Source: Gymnogyps californianus (Eukaryota > Chordata > Aves > Accipitriformes > Cathartidae). From it: a DNA stretch of 64,000 bases. The stretch spans positions 31,475,502 to 31,539,501 of the forward strand of contig NC_059477.1 of assembly GCF_018139145.2 (NCBI RefSeq), given 5' to 3'. The position numbers and the translations under genes are program-made. The notes under the pieces are model-generated. The model saw nothing but the letters and a program-made list of their open reading frames with translations, searched no databases and had not been told where the DNA came from. Shown in pieces: positions 1 through 12,200 of this stretch; within the stretch, counting starts at the first letter, position 1; each line of letters opens with the position of its first letter.

Positions 1-3000
1 TTCAATTTATCCTATCAACATTCTTTACTGGTTGTGCACTTAAGCTTGGTGTAGTACAACCAAAAGAGAAAAAAGGCACTGGAAATCTTTAATTAAGTGA
101 AAGATGCATTATTGAGACAAAACAAAAGCTTTGAGATTACTTTAATTAGCCAAGGCCAGTTTTGTGCAAGCCAGAGAGATTGGGAAAGTTTTGCAAGGCA
201 GGCTGAAAACAGAGATCCTGCCTGAGCCTGCCTGTACCACGGGAACTTAAGTGAAACCAGACTCTCCCTCCTGCTCTTCCTGATTTTAAAGTAATAGTTT
301 TTGAGCTTCAAGAATATGGGCAAAAAATTCTAAATCCTCAGCTAAAAAGGAGTCTTTGTACTTTCCCTATTCAGTTCAGCAGATGTATGTCTGAATTTCC
401 ATTTGTTTCGCATAACTAGAGAAAGGATCCAGACTCCTGTTCCTAGACACCAGAACTTTGACATGTACTGTGGAAGCACATGGAATACTCAGCTGCACTC
501 TGCTAGGCATTTCTGCTTAAAATTAAATGGCAATTCTTGCCCCAGTGAGCCTGAATCCTAGGGTTAAGGTGAAAGGCAATGTGTGGCTGCAAAAAACAGA
601 CAGAAAGAACAAGAGGGAGCAGTGAGATGACTGATATTTGCAATCAGGGAGTGCACATGGTGCACAGGCAAGTGTGATGCAAGCTTCCCAGGAAAGTTTT
701 TGGCAACACACCTAGATTTTGACCTTTAGACTCTCTGGCTTCTATGGGCTTTGGTGCTTAGCATCACAAACTGTGAGAAAATGTGATTTCTGATAAATTA
801 CTAATAACCAAGAATAAGTAGGACCTTTCAGATGTTACCAGGCTGGGCTGGAAGAGGAAGTCAGTGATGAAAAGTCCCCCATGTTTCATAAAACAGATTT
901 CGGTATCTTTTTTATTGTTCTATAGCTACATTGTGCATTACATATCTGCTTTCCTCTGCCAGGTGCCTAACGCTCCTGATAAGCTAATTACAGCCTTCTG
1001 CTTATTTCATGTCAAGCTTAACTCCCCAGTCTGAGCCTAGCCTGCAGTTCTGGCACATTTTTTCCTTAATCTAAGACCATCTGTGCTCCATCAGCAAGGA
1101 ACACTTAAATACAGAGAAAGTGAAGAACCAACAGTGTTGAATTCCCTGTACGCTGCCCCCAACTCCTCTCCCCAGCATTTCCAATTAAGTGTGAAGCCAA
1201 CATCCATCCAGTCCTAAATACACTGGAAGGCTCTGAGCAGGCTACAGTTATCTACAGATGCAGCAACACTTTTCAGAGATCATTGGGGAAATGACAAGCC
1301 AGAAAAGACCTGAATTTCTCAATTTCTTTACATCTTTACATCAAAAGCTTCACATTTCAAATACCATCACATCACCAGCAATACATGCAGTGGTTGAGTT
1401 CAGCACTTGATCAATGTAAATCAAATACTTGTCTCAGAGAAGCACAAGGAGCCCATTTGGGAAAAAAGCGATGGAGTTGATTTATCAAGAATCGAAAAGA
1501 TATTTCTCAAGTCTTACGTTTATTGCTGCAAAATGGAAGTGCACAACAGTTCAAATCAAAACTGGACTGCAATGTTAGGGAAGATGGCTCGCTGCCCGTC
1601 TCCTGTCCCGCCACCAAAAGTTCAAGTGTTTCTAATCCCTACTGTCCCCTCGCCACCCAGCCCAGCTGGACGCAGTCCCTGCCTGCTGCCACTGTAAGCA
1701 GCCAGAGCCCCACCACTGTGCGTAGCATCAATCCACCTAGCTTCCTCCTAAGGCTGGGAAACAGATGCCTTCAGACTCCCTGCTTGGTCTGTCACAGTTT
1801 GCCTTGCTTCTGCCTCCTCTTTTCCAACACCAGACGTCAGCACCTGATGCTGTAGTGAGCTCTGCCAAGCTTCATCTCAACAAGGAATTTACTTGCTCCT
1901 TCTCCTGCACAGATGACTCTGATGCAGTGTCTTTTATTCCTTCCTCCCAGCTCCTCTGTTCTGTTCTCCAGTCTGCACCCTCCTGCCAACCCAGGATTTA
2001 TTTTCCAATTTCCTTCAGTTTGAGTCCTGCCCTTACATTCCCCCTGCCACCTGGCTCTTCCCTCACCTCCCCTCCAGCACGTTTTCATTTGACATCTACC
2101 AAGGTCAAAGTTTCCACAAATGAGTTTTGAGAATATGCCTTATAATTAAGATGAGGGAATATAAAATGATTCTCCAACCGGATTAATGCAGCATACTTCT
2201 TTGTGCTTCTTCTGTCTAACTCCTTTTTGGTGGTTTTCAATGATTTCACATTTATCTTGTATTGAAAAAAAAAACCTTTTTCTTTTTTCTGCCTTGTTCT
2301 TAAATCCTCAGTATCTGATCTCACAGCAAGAGCTACTAAATTTGTAACAATTATATTAGCCACATACATTTTTTCTGCTGTCACTGTGTTTACCTCTATT
2401 GTATTTATGAACCATTGATCATTCCTTTCTGCCCCATGCATCAAAATCCTCTCCTCTTAGGCAACTGCAGTTTGTCTCTTAATACTCCCAGGCTAACTTA
2501 AGAACTTTTTTATCATTCTTAATAAAGCTTAAACCACTTTTCTTTGAGCAACCTTGCAGCCTATTCAAATGGCTGCAGCCTTGTTATGCCTTTTTCTTTA
2601 CTTATAAGGAATTAAAACACTCTATTTCAAAAACCTCAAAACCATGCTTTGTCTCCTGTCTGAAATGATTAATTAATAATAAAAATAATGTATGGAATTT
2701 GATCCACATTCCTGACACAAAAGTGTTTCCAATGAAAACATATTTTTATTAACCTTCCCCCCAAATTCTTTCCAAGCTGTTCTCTTTTTTAAACAAATTT
2801 ACAGAATTACTTATATTGTAAGTATTTTTATCTGAAGGGATGCATTTTTATTGCATTTTTCCCCTACCAGACCACAACTACTCTATTTTTACATTAAAAG
2901 GTTTTCATTTAAGAAGTTTAGAAAAAAATAGTGAAAAATGGGTCCATTTTAAACATGTGGACATGCTGAAGTTGCATAATTGCTTACCTAGAAAGCAGAG

Positions 3001-3146
3001 GTGAAGATAACAACTGCTTAATATTACATGTACTATGAGTCAGAATCTAACAACTTTGCAGACTCGTGATTAAGGCAAATTCCCTATATTTACAAGTGCA
3101 TATCATCATGTATAATACTTAGGTCTTAAACGGAAAGCCACATATT

Positions 3147-3235
3147 TCAAAGCACTTCAAAAGGACAAGTATCATTATCTCAGCTTCACATGTGGAGAAA
3201 GGAAAGCTCAGACTGGAGATGGCTGGAAACCACCT
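3147..3235 (-). mobile_element. MIR-like CORE-SINE fossil
   Basis: The plus strand reads like the reverse complement of the MIR 3' half: AAAGCACTTCAAAAGG, then AGTATCATTATCTCAGCTTC, then GTGGAGAAAGG. This order (cell-number-like spacing of an AAAGCGCTTT motif, TATTATC, then GAGGAAA) matches the MIR consensus as I recall it. It is heavily diverged, so the limits are approximate. Confidence 0.5.
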
Positions 3236-4560
3236 TACCTCCCTACAGCTGTCTACAAGTGAGGCAGCTAGTCCATGCTATCCAAACTCTCCTTGCAGAG
3301 AATGGTGTGAAATATGTGATTTTTCTGCATATCTCCTTCTACTGACTCCCCACACTTGGTCTTTCCAATCTCAGAATAGCTTAGTCTCTACTTGGTCACG
3401 TTACCGATGAAAATGTATCAGATAGCTAGCTATAACTGTGATGTGGTAACTTTTACATGAAAGAAGCATTTCAGTAGCAGCAGAATACCTGTAAGATCAT
3501 TGTTTCTATTGACTGTTCAAGCTGTGGCGGCACCCAGCAGCTCATTAATACCCCACAGCCACATCCCTCACCCTCCTCCAGTGGTACAACCCAACCTTCC
3601 TCTCCCATTGCCCACCCCATAGCAGGCAACTCACAGCAGCTATTGCCTGATGTTGTTTAGCTGAAGGTTTGCTACTGCTCCTGCAGCCCTGAAGAACTGC
3701 TTTGGAGCCTGAAAACTTGCCATCTTTCTCCAGTCAAGGTGGCTGGAGATGCCATAGGCAGTCAAGCTTGTGCCTGTTTACTTGTCTGTCCTCTTAGCAT
3801 ATGGGTTGTGCTTTCCTTGAGCTCAGCCTGGGGAAGGTAGGTGAAACCTTGGAGGCCAAAGCTCTTTGAGGCTCTCAAAGGATTCAGGGAAGCTGCGCCT
3901 GCTGTTTTGAGACAGGATCGATGTCCTGTGGGAGCGATGAGCAAACTGTTCCTGTCTCTGCTCCCCAGCTCTGGGTCTCTGGTAACAGCTGTGCAGGCCA
4001 TGTTAGTGACTCTGCTGTGTAGCCCCAGGCTCCAATAATCCCCTCATATTAGTCATTCAGAACTGTTGCGTTTAAAAGAAGCTGTAAAACACACATCAGC
4101 TAAACTGTTACTAACAGAGAAAAGTAGGATTATTTATCTAGGGAAAAAACGCACGCACTGACATGAAATGTATTTACTATAAAATAATTCTTTTCTTTTT
4201 TTCCTAAGAGCTCAATAGTTGGTTTTAAAGAAAACATATGAGGTCATTCATGGGCCCTTTTAGAGAGGTGCAAATCAATAAATGGTGATTTTTTTTAATG
4301 CTCTCATTATAAATGACTGGATGCTATCAGAGTCAAACTTAATCCTGTGCAGAGAACCAGTGCAAGGGACATGAATCATTTAGATCTCTCCTAAGCTCTG
4401 CTTTGAGAATAAAATGTAGATATTTCTCTGTGTTCTCAGTCTTAAAAAAACCCAAACTGCTGCTTTTTGCAGTAATTGGCCCAGATACTCCATTGTTCGT
4501 CTTGTAAGATGCAGTTCTTTCTGTTTTCAAGGACTTCTCTTACTTCTGACTCCCCAGCAT

Positions 4561-4980
4561 GTGCAGCTCAGCTCCTATGCCAGGGACGGGTCGGGGCACC
4601 AGGTTCCAGGTAGGAAGAGCACTTCACTGAGTGCACAGCCCCGAGAAGCGGCAAACCGCAGCGCCGGCTGCAGCAGGGTGCCAGGACCTCTCCCCAGGCT
4701 CCACCGATCGGCAGCTCACCACCTCCACAAACACGGGCTTGCTGAAGGGGGGAGAGACTGTGGGAGGTATTACCTCCTCTCCAGGAGAGCATGAAGCAGG
4801 AGCTGACTGCGTGAACCCTGTGCTCGGCGTGTGAAACTCAATAGGTCGCTGTTGCCACATCGACTGCTCTTAGCGAAGGTGCTGCATTAAACCCGTCCTG
4901 CATTAGAGCCTTCACTAACGATCGCATCAGAGCACCCTAATTGGGACAGCAGCAACTAGGAAACGCTTTCTGTGCCTTGT
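4561..4980. other. CpG-retaining, GC-rich patch
   Basis: I counted 20 CpG dinucleotides in these 420 bases, far denser than the surrounding intron, with clusters at 4589-4665, 4704-4733 and 4810-4964. No known exon or repeat was recognised, and the overlapping open frames on both strands are short and unfamiliar. It could be a small intragenic CpG island, an enhancer or an unrecognised GC-rich insertion. Confidence 0.4.
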
Positions 4981-5375
4981 GGTAAGCCAGCATTTGCAGC
5001 TAGAGAATAAACCTCTCCCATGTCTAAAAATATCCCACATCCCTAAAGTAAGAATAATAAAAAAGCAGCATATTTTTATATAAATCTCAGTTTATATAAA
5101 TGTCAGTTTAGTTAAGGTGTAGCCTACAACAAGAGGCTGATTTGCCTCTCAGGAACATCTGCAGAGCTGGATTTGTTGACAGCAGCCGCAGATGAATGCG
5201 TGTGTCAGGGCAGGGGACAGCCAGGGCGTAAGTACACGCAGATCCCCGAGAGCCTCCTGAAGCTGGTGGAGTGGGAAGCAGCACACAGAGAAAAAGGGAT
5301 AAATAGGCAAACCAAAATACATTTTGCAAAGATACAGAAGCAACATTGGTGTCAAGAAATGAGAAGTCCAAGGGA

Positions 5376-5421
5376 TTTTTTTTTTTTTTCATTTTCATTT
5401 TTTTCCCTCCCCTTTCTACAG
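5376..5421 (+). repeat. T-run followed by acceptor-like pyrimidine tract
   Basis: Fourteen T at 5376-5389 lead into CATTTTCATTTTTTTCCCTC and CCCTTTCTACAG, ending at 5421. On the plus strand this looks like a strong splice acceptor, but the gene here runs on the minus strand, where it is simply an A-rich run. It may also be the A-tail scar of an old retroposed sequence. Confidence 0.6.
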
Positions 5422-5915
5422 GATGTTTAATGGTCCTGACTGTAAGTTGCAACGAGTAAGAACATTAGTCTTTATTCCCTACACATAAAATGCCTGACAG
5501 GGTTTTATCAAATAAAGAGCCCAGTATGCTACTGTTATCAGTAAGTGACTTCAGCAGCTAATTAAATTCTCAGTTTCTGAATCCTGCTCATAATGTTTGC
5601 TGACAAAGATCAAAACCCCTGTAGTAATTTTGGCTTTTAGGTGAGGTGAGGCAGGGAAGGAGGGAATGACAACTAACAAATTACCCAGGAAAGCAGGCTG
5701 GCAATCCACGGCTGACAGTCATCACGCAAACCTCACTTCACCGTGTAAGCGTAACAGGGTAGCTCCCCTCCAGATGTAAATCAGCTCCATGGCCTTCACT
5801 GTCTCCAAGAAGGCTGCCCTGCTTAATGCCAAGTATGAATCCAAACAAGTATAGTTCCTGAACCTCCTATACATGCTATACAACCCTATGTATATGATCC
5901 TCCTGTGTACGGGTA

Positions 5916-5959
5916 CATACATATGTATATATATAAATATATATGTAAATATATATATG
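5916..5959. repeat. AT-rich simple repeat
   Basis: An imperfect TA/TATG dinucleotide array, including CATACATATGTATATATATA and AATATATATATGA. It is low complexity and likely polymorphic in length. Confidence 0.85.
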
Positions 5960-7339
5960 AGAACTTCCTATACCATGACTAAATACTCACTTTAGAGGGC
6001 AATTACATTGATCACAACTAGGCAGTGCACTCTGAGCCAGTTTAGCAAATCTATGAATGTACACATTGAAATGTATTCTCACTTGGTAGAGCATGCAGCA
6101 TGTTCTTAACTTGGACAATTCTCAAAGGAAAACAGGCATTTATTTAAAGCTAAACCTGGGCTTAAAAGCTTTGCTGCCTATAAATGGACTCCTGAGTTGG
6201 GTTCTCTCAGACAGGGGGGATGTTGTGCTCAGAAATCACTCAACGCTATGGAGTGTGAAAGAGATTTGCTTTCACTGCTTTCTGAATTTCAGCTGATGAG
6301 TAACATCAGCACAAGGTTTGTTCCGAACAGCCTATGCCAGAGCCTATTAAAGAGTACAGTTCCCTGCAGCGAGGAGCCGGAGAAGTGCGTCCTTGGAGGA
6401 TGAAGTGTGGCCTTCAGACATGGTCACCTCCAGTCTGACATGCCTTGTTTTCTTCCCCCATCTCCCACTCCAGGTACAAATTTCTCTCAGATAAATCCTG
6501 GGAAGGGAGACCTGCACCTGAAAGCCGCAATCTAGCTCCTGATCAGTCATTTTAAGGAAGGGTGTATTCAGGGAGTAGATTTTATTTGGGAACCTGAAAC
6601 CATAAGTATAAAAAGCTGAATTTGCCAGAAAGTTTGTTCAGCCAATATAAGCTTTATTATGGAATAGCTTTAAACCTCTAGGCTGAGAGTGAGAGGTTTT
6701 AGGTGCAGCTTTGGAAGGTGATTTATGAATAGATTTATATGTTAATCTGTTAATAAAAAATGTAGCGTACTGATAAAATATGTGACAATCATAACTTAGC
6801 TATGAGCCACATATTAAAGACTGCATCTGCTCTAGTAGAGGTTTTGATTATGTTTTTAAATGAGGGAACTGCATTGGCCTAAAAATAAAGAAATAAATGT
6901 TTTATCTAGAAATATGTGCCATATAATTCAAAGATATATCTGGGAATCTGCAAGAAACAAATAATAAACTGCTTTTAAGAAAATGACTTCTGGAAAGTGA
7001 AGCTTATTCCTGAACATTTCAAAATGGAGTTCCTGTCAGGCGGCTCAGTGGTACATAAAAATAGGCAAAGTATTCTCACTCTTTCCCAAAATTACTTCCC
7101 AAACTGGATTTTAAATTGGATGATAATCTTGACACTCCAACTAGATTGAAGAAATAAATATCTTCAGCAAAGTTGGGCCAGCTTCTGAGCACCCATGGGT
7201 TTGTGCTGCGTATCAATGCCTAGTTTCCTCATGATTTTTGAAAGGATATTTTGAAAAATGGGTACAGCTCTGGCTCAAGGATGTTTCTGCAAGTAAATCT
7301 GAAATACAATACTTTTACCTCTTTTTATTGACAAAACTC

Positions 7340-7470
7340 ACAGCACTTTATAAAGGAGTGCTATATCCCTATTTCACACGCGAGCAAACACCAGGCAGAT
7401 AAACCGGGCAGATTAACTTTCCCTCAGGCGCCCGCGGGCAGAGCCAGCAGTACGAATTCGGGCCCTCCAA
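7340..7470 (-). mobile_element. MIR-like CORE-SINE fossil
   Basis: The plus strand shows GCACTTTATAAAGG, CCCTATTTCACACGCGAG, GATTAACTTTCCCTC and GGCAGAGCCAGCAG in the order of a reverse-complemented MIR (3' tail, GAGGAAAC block, TTAAGTAACTTGCCC block, GGCAGAGCC block). The tail half is the clearest. Several CpGs survive, which is unusual in an old SINE. Confidence 0.5.
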
Positions 7471-9043
7471 GCCCCATCTGGTGCCTATCCAGCATCTCTT
7501 GGGGATGTAAAATTTATCTATTAGTTGTAAGTTTTCTGATGAGTGCCAGGGCTTTGTGAACATATTCTGAATCCTTAAAATTTCCCAGTGATGTATTTTC
7601 ACCAGGAAAGATTACTTGAGTGACAATTTGTGCTGTAAACTGTATTACTCACTGCTCCCCATTGGTTTTGTTTATCATATTTTATTCAACTACACAGAGA
7701 AAAACCAAGTTAAACTCTGCCACCTCGCCTCACACTTTTATACACTTGCAGAGCATGTTTCTCATCATCACACATAAATGTGCACTACTGAGCCCTAAGT
7801 AAGTAGAAAATAATGCATTTAATGCTCGGTTTGATTCAAAGTGCAAAATATGAAACCTGTTCCATTTGTTGCTATGTGACATATTGAGTACTGAAAGGCA
7901 AGTTTTATTATTATTAACTATACTTTGTTGATATGTACTGTTGATGTACCAGTGATTATGCCACAGAGTTAAAGATCCCTCCAGGGACTAGCAGGGAGGG
8001 AAGTGTGTCTTCAGGAGCAGCAGCTGTGCAGTTTAAGAGCTTCATTCTGTAGCAGGGATGTTTCTGCTTCTTAGATTAAGGGAAGAAAAATTGGCGTAAA
8101 ACCATCCTTACCGGAAATGCACTGGATACGTAGCTGCAGTTCATCTGCTATAGGACCATACGGAAATGTTTTGCCCCTATTTCAGGTTTGAAAAAATGCC
8201 CGTTCCAAAGCCCCACGATACCAGCAGAAAGAAATTGATTTCAATAAGCTTCAGATCAAGCCTTGAGAGCTGATGCTGCCTAAGCACATTGCTAACTTTA
8301 AGCTTGGGTTTAAGTCTTATGTCTCCAGTGGGACTGAGAAGTTCAAGTTTTTCCCTAGTGACTGCGTAACATTCTCCAAAGTGCCCACATGAAGGTAGGC
8401 GCTCTTATTTACAAATTTGGAGCAAAATGTCAAAAGCAAATAGTGTCATGTGTTTTGTCGCATTTTCATGTTTTGCATGAAACATGGGGTAATTGTAGAT
8501 CTGTCATTGGGGATCCAGATTCTGGCAGCCCAGGTGGTACTGGACAGTGTGTAACTCCACAGGCAATCCTACCAAATTCAGGATTATGACTATTGGGGAA
8601 CTAACACGCTCTGCCTCTGAACTTAGCCCTCACTTAATTTTTTTGTCCTCAGGAAAAAATATTAGATCGTTAATTAAAGCATATCTTAATCTCAAAATTT
8701 TTGTGTCTTTCTTAAAAGATGAAATAACTTATGTCTTCCAGATAGTTTTGCAATAGATGCACCATTTATTCTTTCATATTCTGTTAAAATGCAGTTTATT
8801 TTTAAGAAAGGGAACACATACAGACTCTTGAAGTATTTTAAATACTATTAACCTGATATAATATAACTGGTCAGCATACAAACTTCACAGGGCTGGTTAG
8901 AAACTTGTTCACAAGAGATCTTCCATTAAAACAAATAATTGAAATCAAAACATTTTATGAAATTCTAACAGTTTCTATTAAACTTATCAGATGAGAGTCC
9001 AGAAGGGAACCTTGGATCCAGAGGGAAATTTTTGGTCACAAAC

Positions 9044-9247
9044 AGAAGGGAGAGGGAAAGGGAGAGGGAGAGGGAGAGGGAGAGGGAGAGGGAGAGGGAG
9101 AGGGAGAGGGAGAGGGAGAAAGAAAGGAAGGGGCAGGGGCGGGGAGGGAAGGGAAGGGAAGGGAAGGGAAGGGAAGGAAGGGGGGGAGGGAAGGGAAGGG
9201 AAGGGAAGGGAAGGGAAGGGAAGGGAAGGGAAGGGAAGGAAGGAAGG
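9044..9247. repeat. G-rich purine tract: (GGGAGA)n then (GGGAA)n
   Basis: The plus strand is almost purely purine for about 200 bases. From about 9047 to 9119 it is a GGGAGA hexamer array. A mixed part with GGGGC steps follows, then a GGGAA pentamer array from about 9146 to 9240. Runs of three G separated by two or three bases repeat many times, which is the pattern of G-quadruplex-forming DNA. SEMA5B is transcribed from the other strand, so the pre-mRNA carries the C/U-rich version and the G-rich strand is the template. Long open frames across it on both strands are artefacts of the repeat. Confidence 0.97.
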
Positions 9248-12200
9248 CCCCAACAAACCAGATCAATCACTTGAGATGAGAGAAATGCACATTCAAATCC
9301 TCTCTCTTGATGCTTCAGAAAATAACTTGACCCAGAATATTTGCATCCCAAGTAACCATGTGTCTATCTCCTTCTCTTTCAGATTTTACAAAGATGTCAA
9401 AAAGTCTTGTTTTCATCTCAGTGCAAAAAGGCTGGAAATCTTGGCATCTCAAAAAGGTTGGAAAAATCATTTCCCACTCAGTTCAACTGAGAACTCTAAG
9501 TTCCAGGTAAAATCAGGGTGAACAGGGGGTAGGCACTGCACTGGGATTTATGAAATGCCTGCCAAGTAGCCTGCTTTTAATGCACACCAGAGAATAGTAT
9601 TCCTTGCGAAGAAGTCCTAATCAGCATTGTGCATTTTTAAAAATTTTCTCAAAGGCTTATGTTTTTAAAATGACCCTTCCACCTACTCTATTAATTACAA
9701 ACTGCAGTATAAAACTGACTTTTCTATGGCCTCACTGTGAAAGCTGCAGATTAGGAGCTAACCTTGTTTCAGACCCATGCATAAATTAAACAGCATATGC
9801 TCCAAGTGCACATAATTTTAAAAATGTGTTCTATAAAATGTCTAATACTTTGAGCTTACAATGTATACAAGAGGACCATTTAAAGATGGAGATGAAACAT
9901 GTTGCAGGGATTTTGTTTAAAAGAGATGTTAAAAGATTTAGGGAACTGTATCCATTTTAAAACTATGTTTCTTGACTGCTGCAAGAATTTGAATGCTACA
10001 TGCCAAAGTTTCCAGAATCAACAGGTGCTTTTGGATACCCCGCCTGGGGCATCTCAAGATGCTGATTTTCAGAAATTCTTTAACAATGTGCCTCAATTTT
10101 GGCAAGAAAGACAGGCAGACAAATTCACAAGTGATCCCCAAAATACCTTGGCCTCAATTTCCTTCTGGATATTGACATTCAGCCAAAAATGTTTCTCTCA
10201 AAAAAATTAACCACCACCAAAGTTTCTCATGCAACTAAAACTCATTTGGTGAAAGGTTTCTCAGGTCCCAAATGGAATTTCTGAAACACATTTCAGAAAC
10301 AAAGAGAGAGGGGGAAAAAAATCTCAGAGAAGTTGGGACATTTTGTTCTGCAGAGCAGGAAACAAGCTTGTTCTGCTTCAGTTTCTGTTCCACTCCACTC
10401 ACCAGTTCTCATGTAAAAGCTCAGTGCTACAGCCTTGGAGGAACAACCTCAGCAGAACCAACAGAAAATTCAAAGTGAGGAGAAAACTTCAGCACATGGT
10501 AGAGCAGCTGAGAGCTAAGAAAGGAAAAGAAATGACCCCTTTATAATATGGTCCAACAGCTGACACATCCTAAAATCTACCTCTCTTCCTCCCCTCCCCT
10601 GAAATCTCAACTGTTCTATAAGGTAATGCTATCTTTTCACACAGCTCTTATCCAGTAACTTGCCCGTATAATGCTTAATTTTGCCTTTTAGTCTACTGCA
10701 ATTCCAAGACAATAACTTCCTATCCAAACCAAGTGGAGTGGCTACATGATACTCCAGAGTGTTCTTTGCTGTGGAGATTACAAAATTAAATTTATACTAA
10801 TGGCAGTCCGACACAGATTCAGAAGTAATACCATAATTTTAGCTTCTGGAACTGAAGACTCCTAAAATGTATTTTCAGGAGTGACAGTTTCACAAAATGA
10901 TCCTTGAAGTTGATGGAGAACTCTTCCTCATTTTAACTGATTTTGCATTGGGCTTAAATGAAAGGCCTCCTCAGTCATTCAACAGGTAGAAGGAAAGAGC
11001 GCAGTCTTTTAAAGTCTGGCAGCTGAAAACCTTTCTAAAATCAGAGAGTAACGACATGGTTAACACTGGGTTTGTGATACGCAATATTCATAAAGTGGAT
11101 TAAAATCCAGAAAACGAAGAATTTATTCCCATTGGAAAGCAATGAATAAAGTAATGCTGTGATGAAAAAAATTATGGCCCACTCAATGGCAGGAAATATT
11201 CATTTTCTGGTTAAAGAACAGATAACTGTCAAAGAAAACATGCATTAGGTAGAGTGAGCTAGTAAATTTACCCATTACAGAATGAGAGACTAAAGTACTG
11301 AATTTGCTGTGCTAGCAAGCGGTGGCATGGGGATATTGCTGCTGCAAGATGCTGTTGCCACCCTTGCTGAAAAGACAATTAAGAGTCATCTCCTTCACAG
11401 GAACACCCTGACCTCCTCTCCTTTCCATGACAGCTGTGGGGCTGAAATGTACCCTTGCCTTTTCCCCACAGGGACAGTGCAGCCTAGGGATAGAGCTGAT
11501 TGCACAAGACCACTCAGTGAAAAACAGCTTTAAACTTCACCTAACCCTGCTGTAGAGAGGTATATTCCTCACACTGCCAGGCTTTGCCCCACAACCAGCA
11601 TATCCTGCTGTCTCTGTAGACTGTGCTCCTCATGTTTCTGCCCTCACCTCATGGAAGCACAAATGCAAGGGAGAAGACATCTGTCAAAACAAACCTGCAC
11701 CTTGAAGCAGATTTAGCACCGCTGGCAACCTGAAAAGTAAGTCCCATGAGCAGAAATAAATCAGACCACAACCTCAAGATGAAAAACTATCCCCAAATCA
11801 GGCCTGACAAGATCCACACTGTATTTTACTTACAAGCAAAGAGGAGATACAAAACAACCCAAATTAGCATTGTGATTACTTCTTAAACTGCACTCTCACC
11901 CCCTATAGAACTAACTACAAATTCTTTGCATTTCTTGTCTCGCTTTCTGATCTGATCTTTAAAATGATGCACAGTGAAGGGAAGGTGGGAGGGGGTGCCT
12001 CTAAGCTGCATCATGTGCTTTATGGAGACAAGCCAAGCAGCTACTTAGGCAACCATTAGGTCGGGAAACAATCGCTTCCATCATTCCCAACACGTGTGTC
12101 AACATAATTCCATGCTCTCTTTGTCATGCAAAAAGTCTTGCAAAGTGACCGGATACACCCAGAAAGCAGGAGCAAACTAAGCTCATTGTGTTAACCGGAG

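Noticed and set aside
8965..9521. Overlapping open frames of 76-176 codons with Gly-Arg, Arg-Glu or Pro-Ser repeats
   Set aside because: They are produced by the hexamer and pentamer purine arrays, occur in several frames of both strands, and have no other protein-like content.
10880..10975. Possible decayed MITE (GATCCTTGAAGTTGATGG then GCATTGGGCTTAAATG)
   Set aside because: The similarity is too weak to separate from chance by eye.
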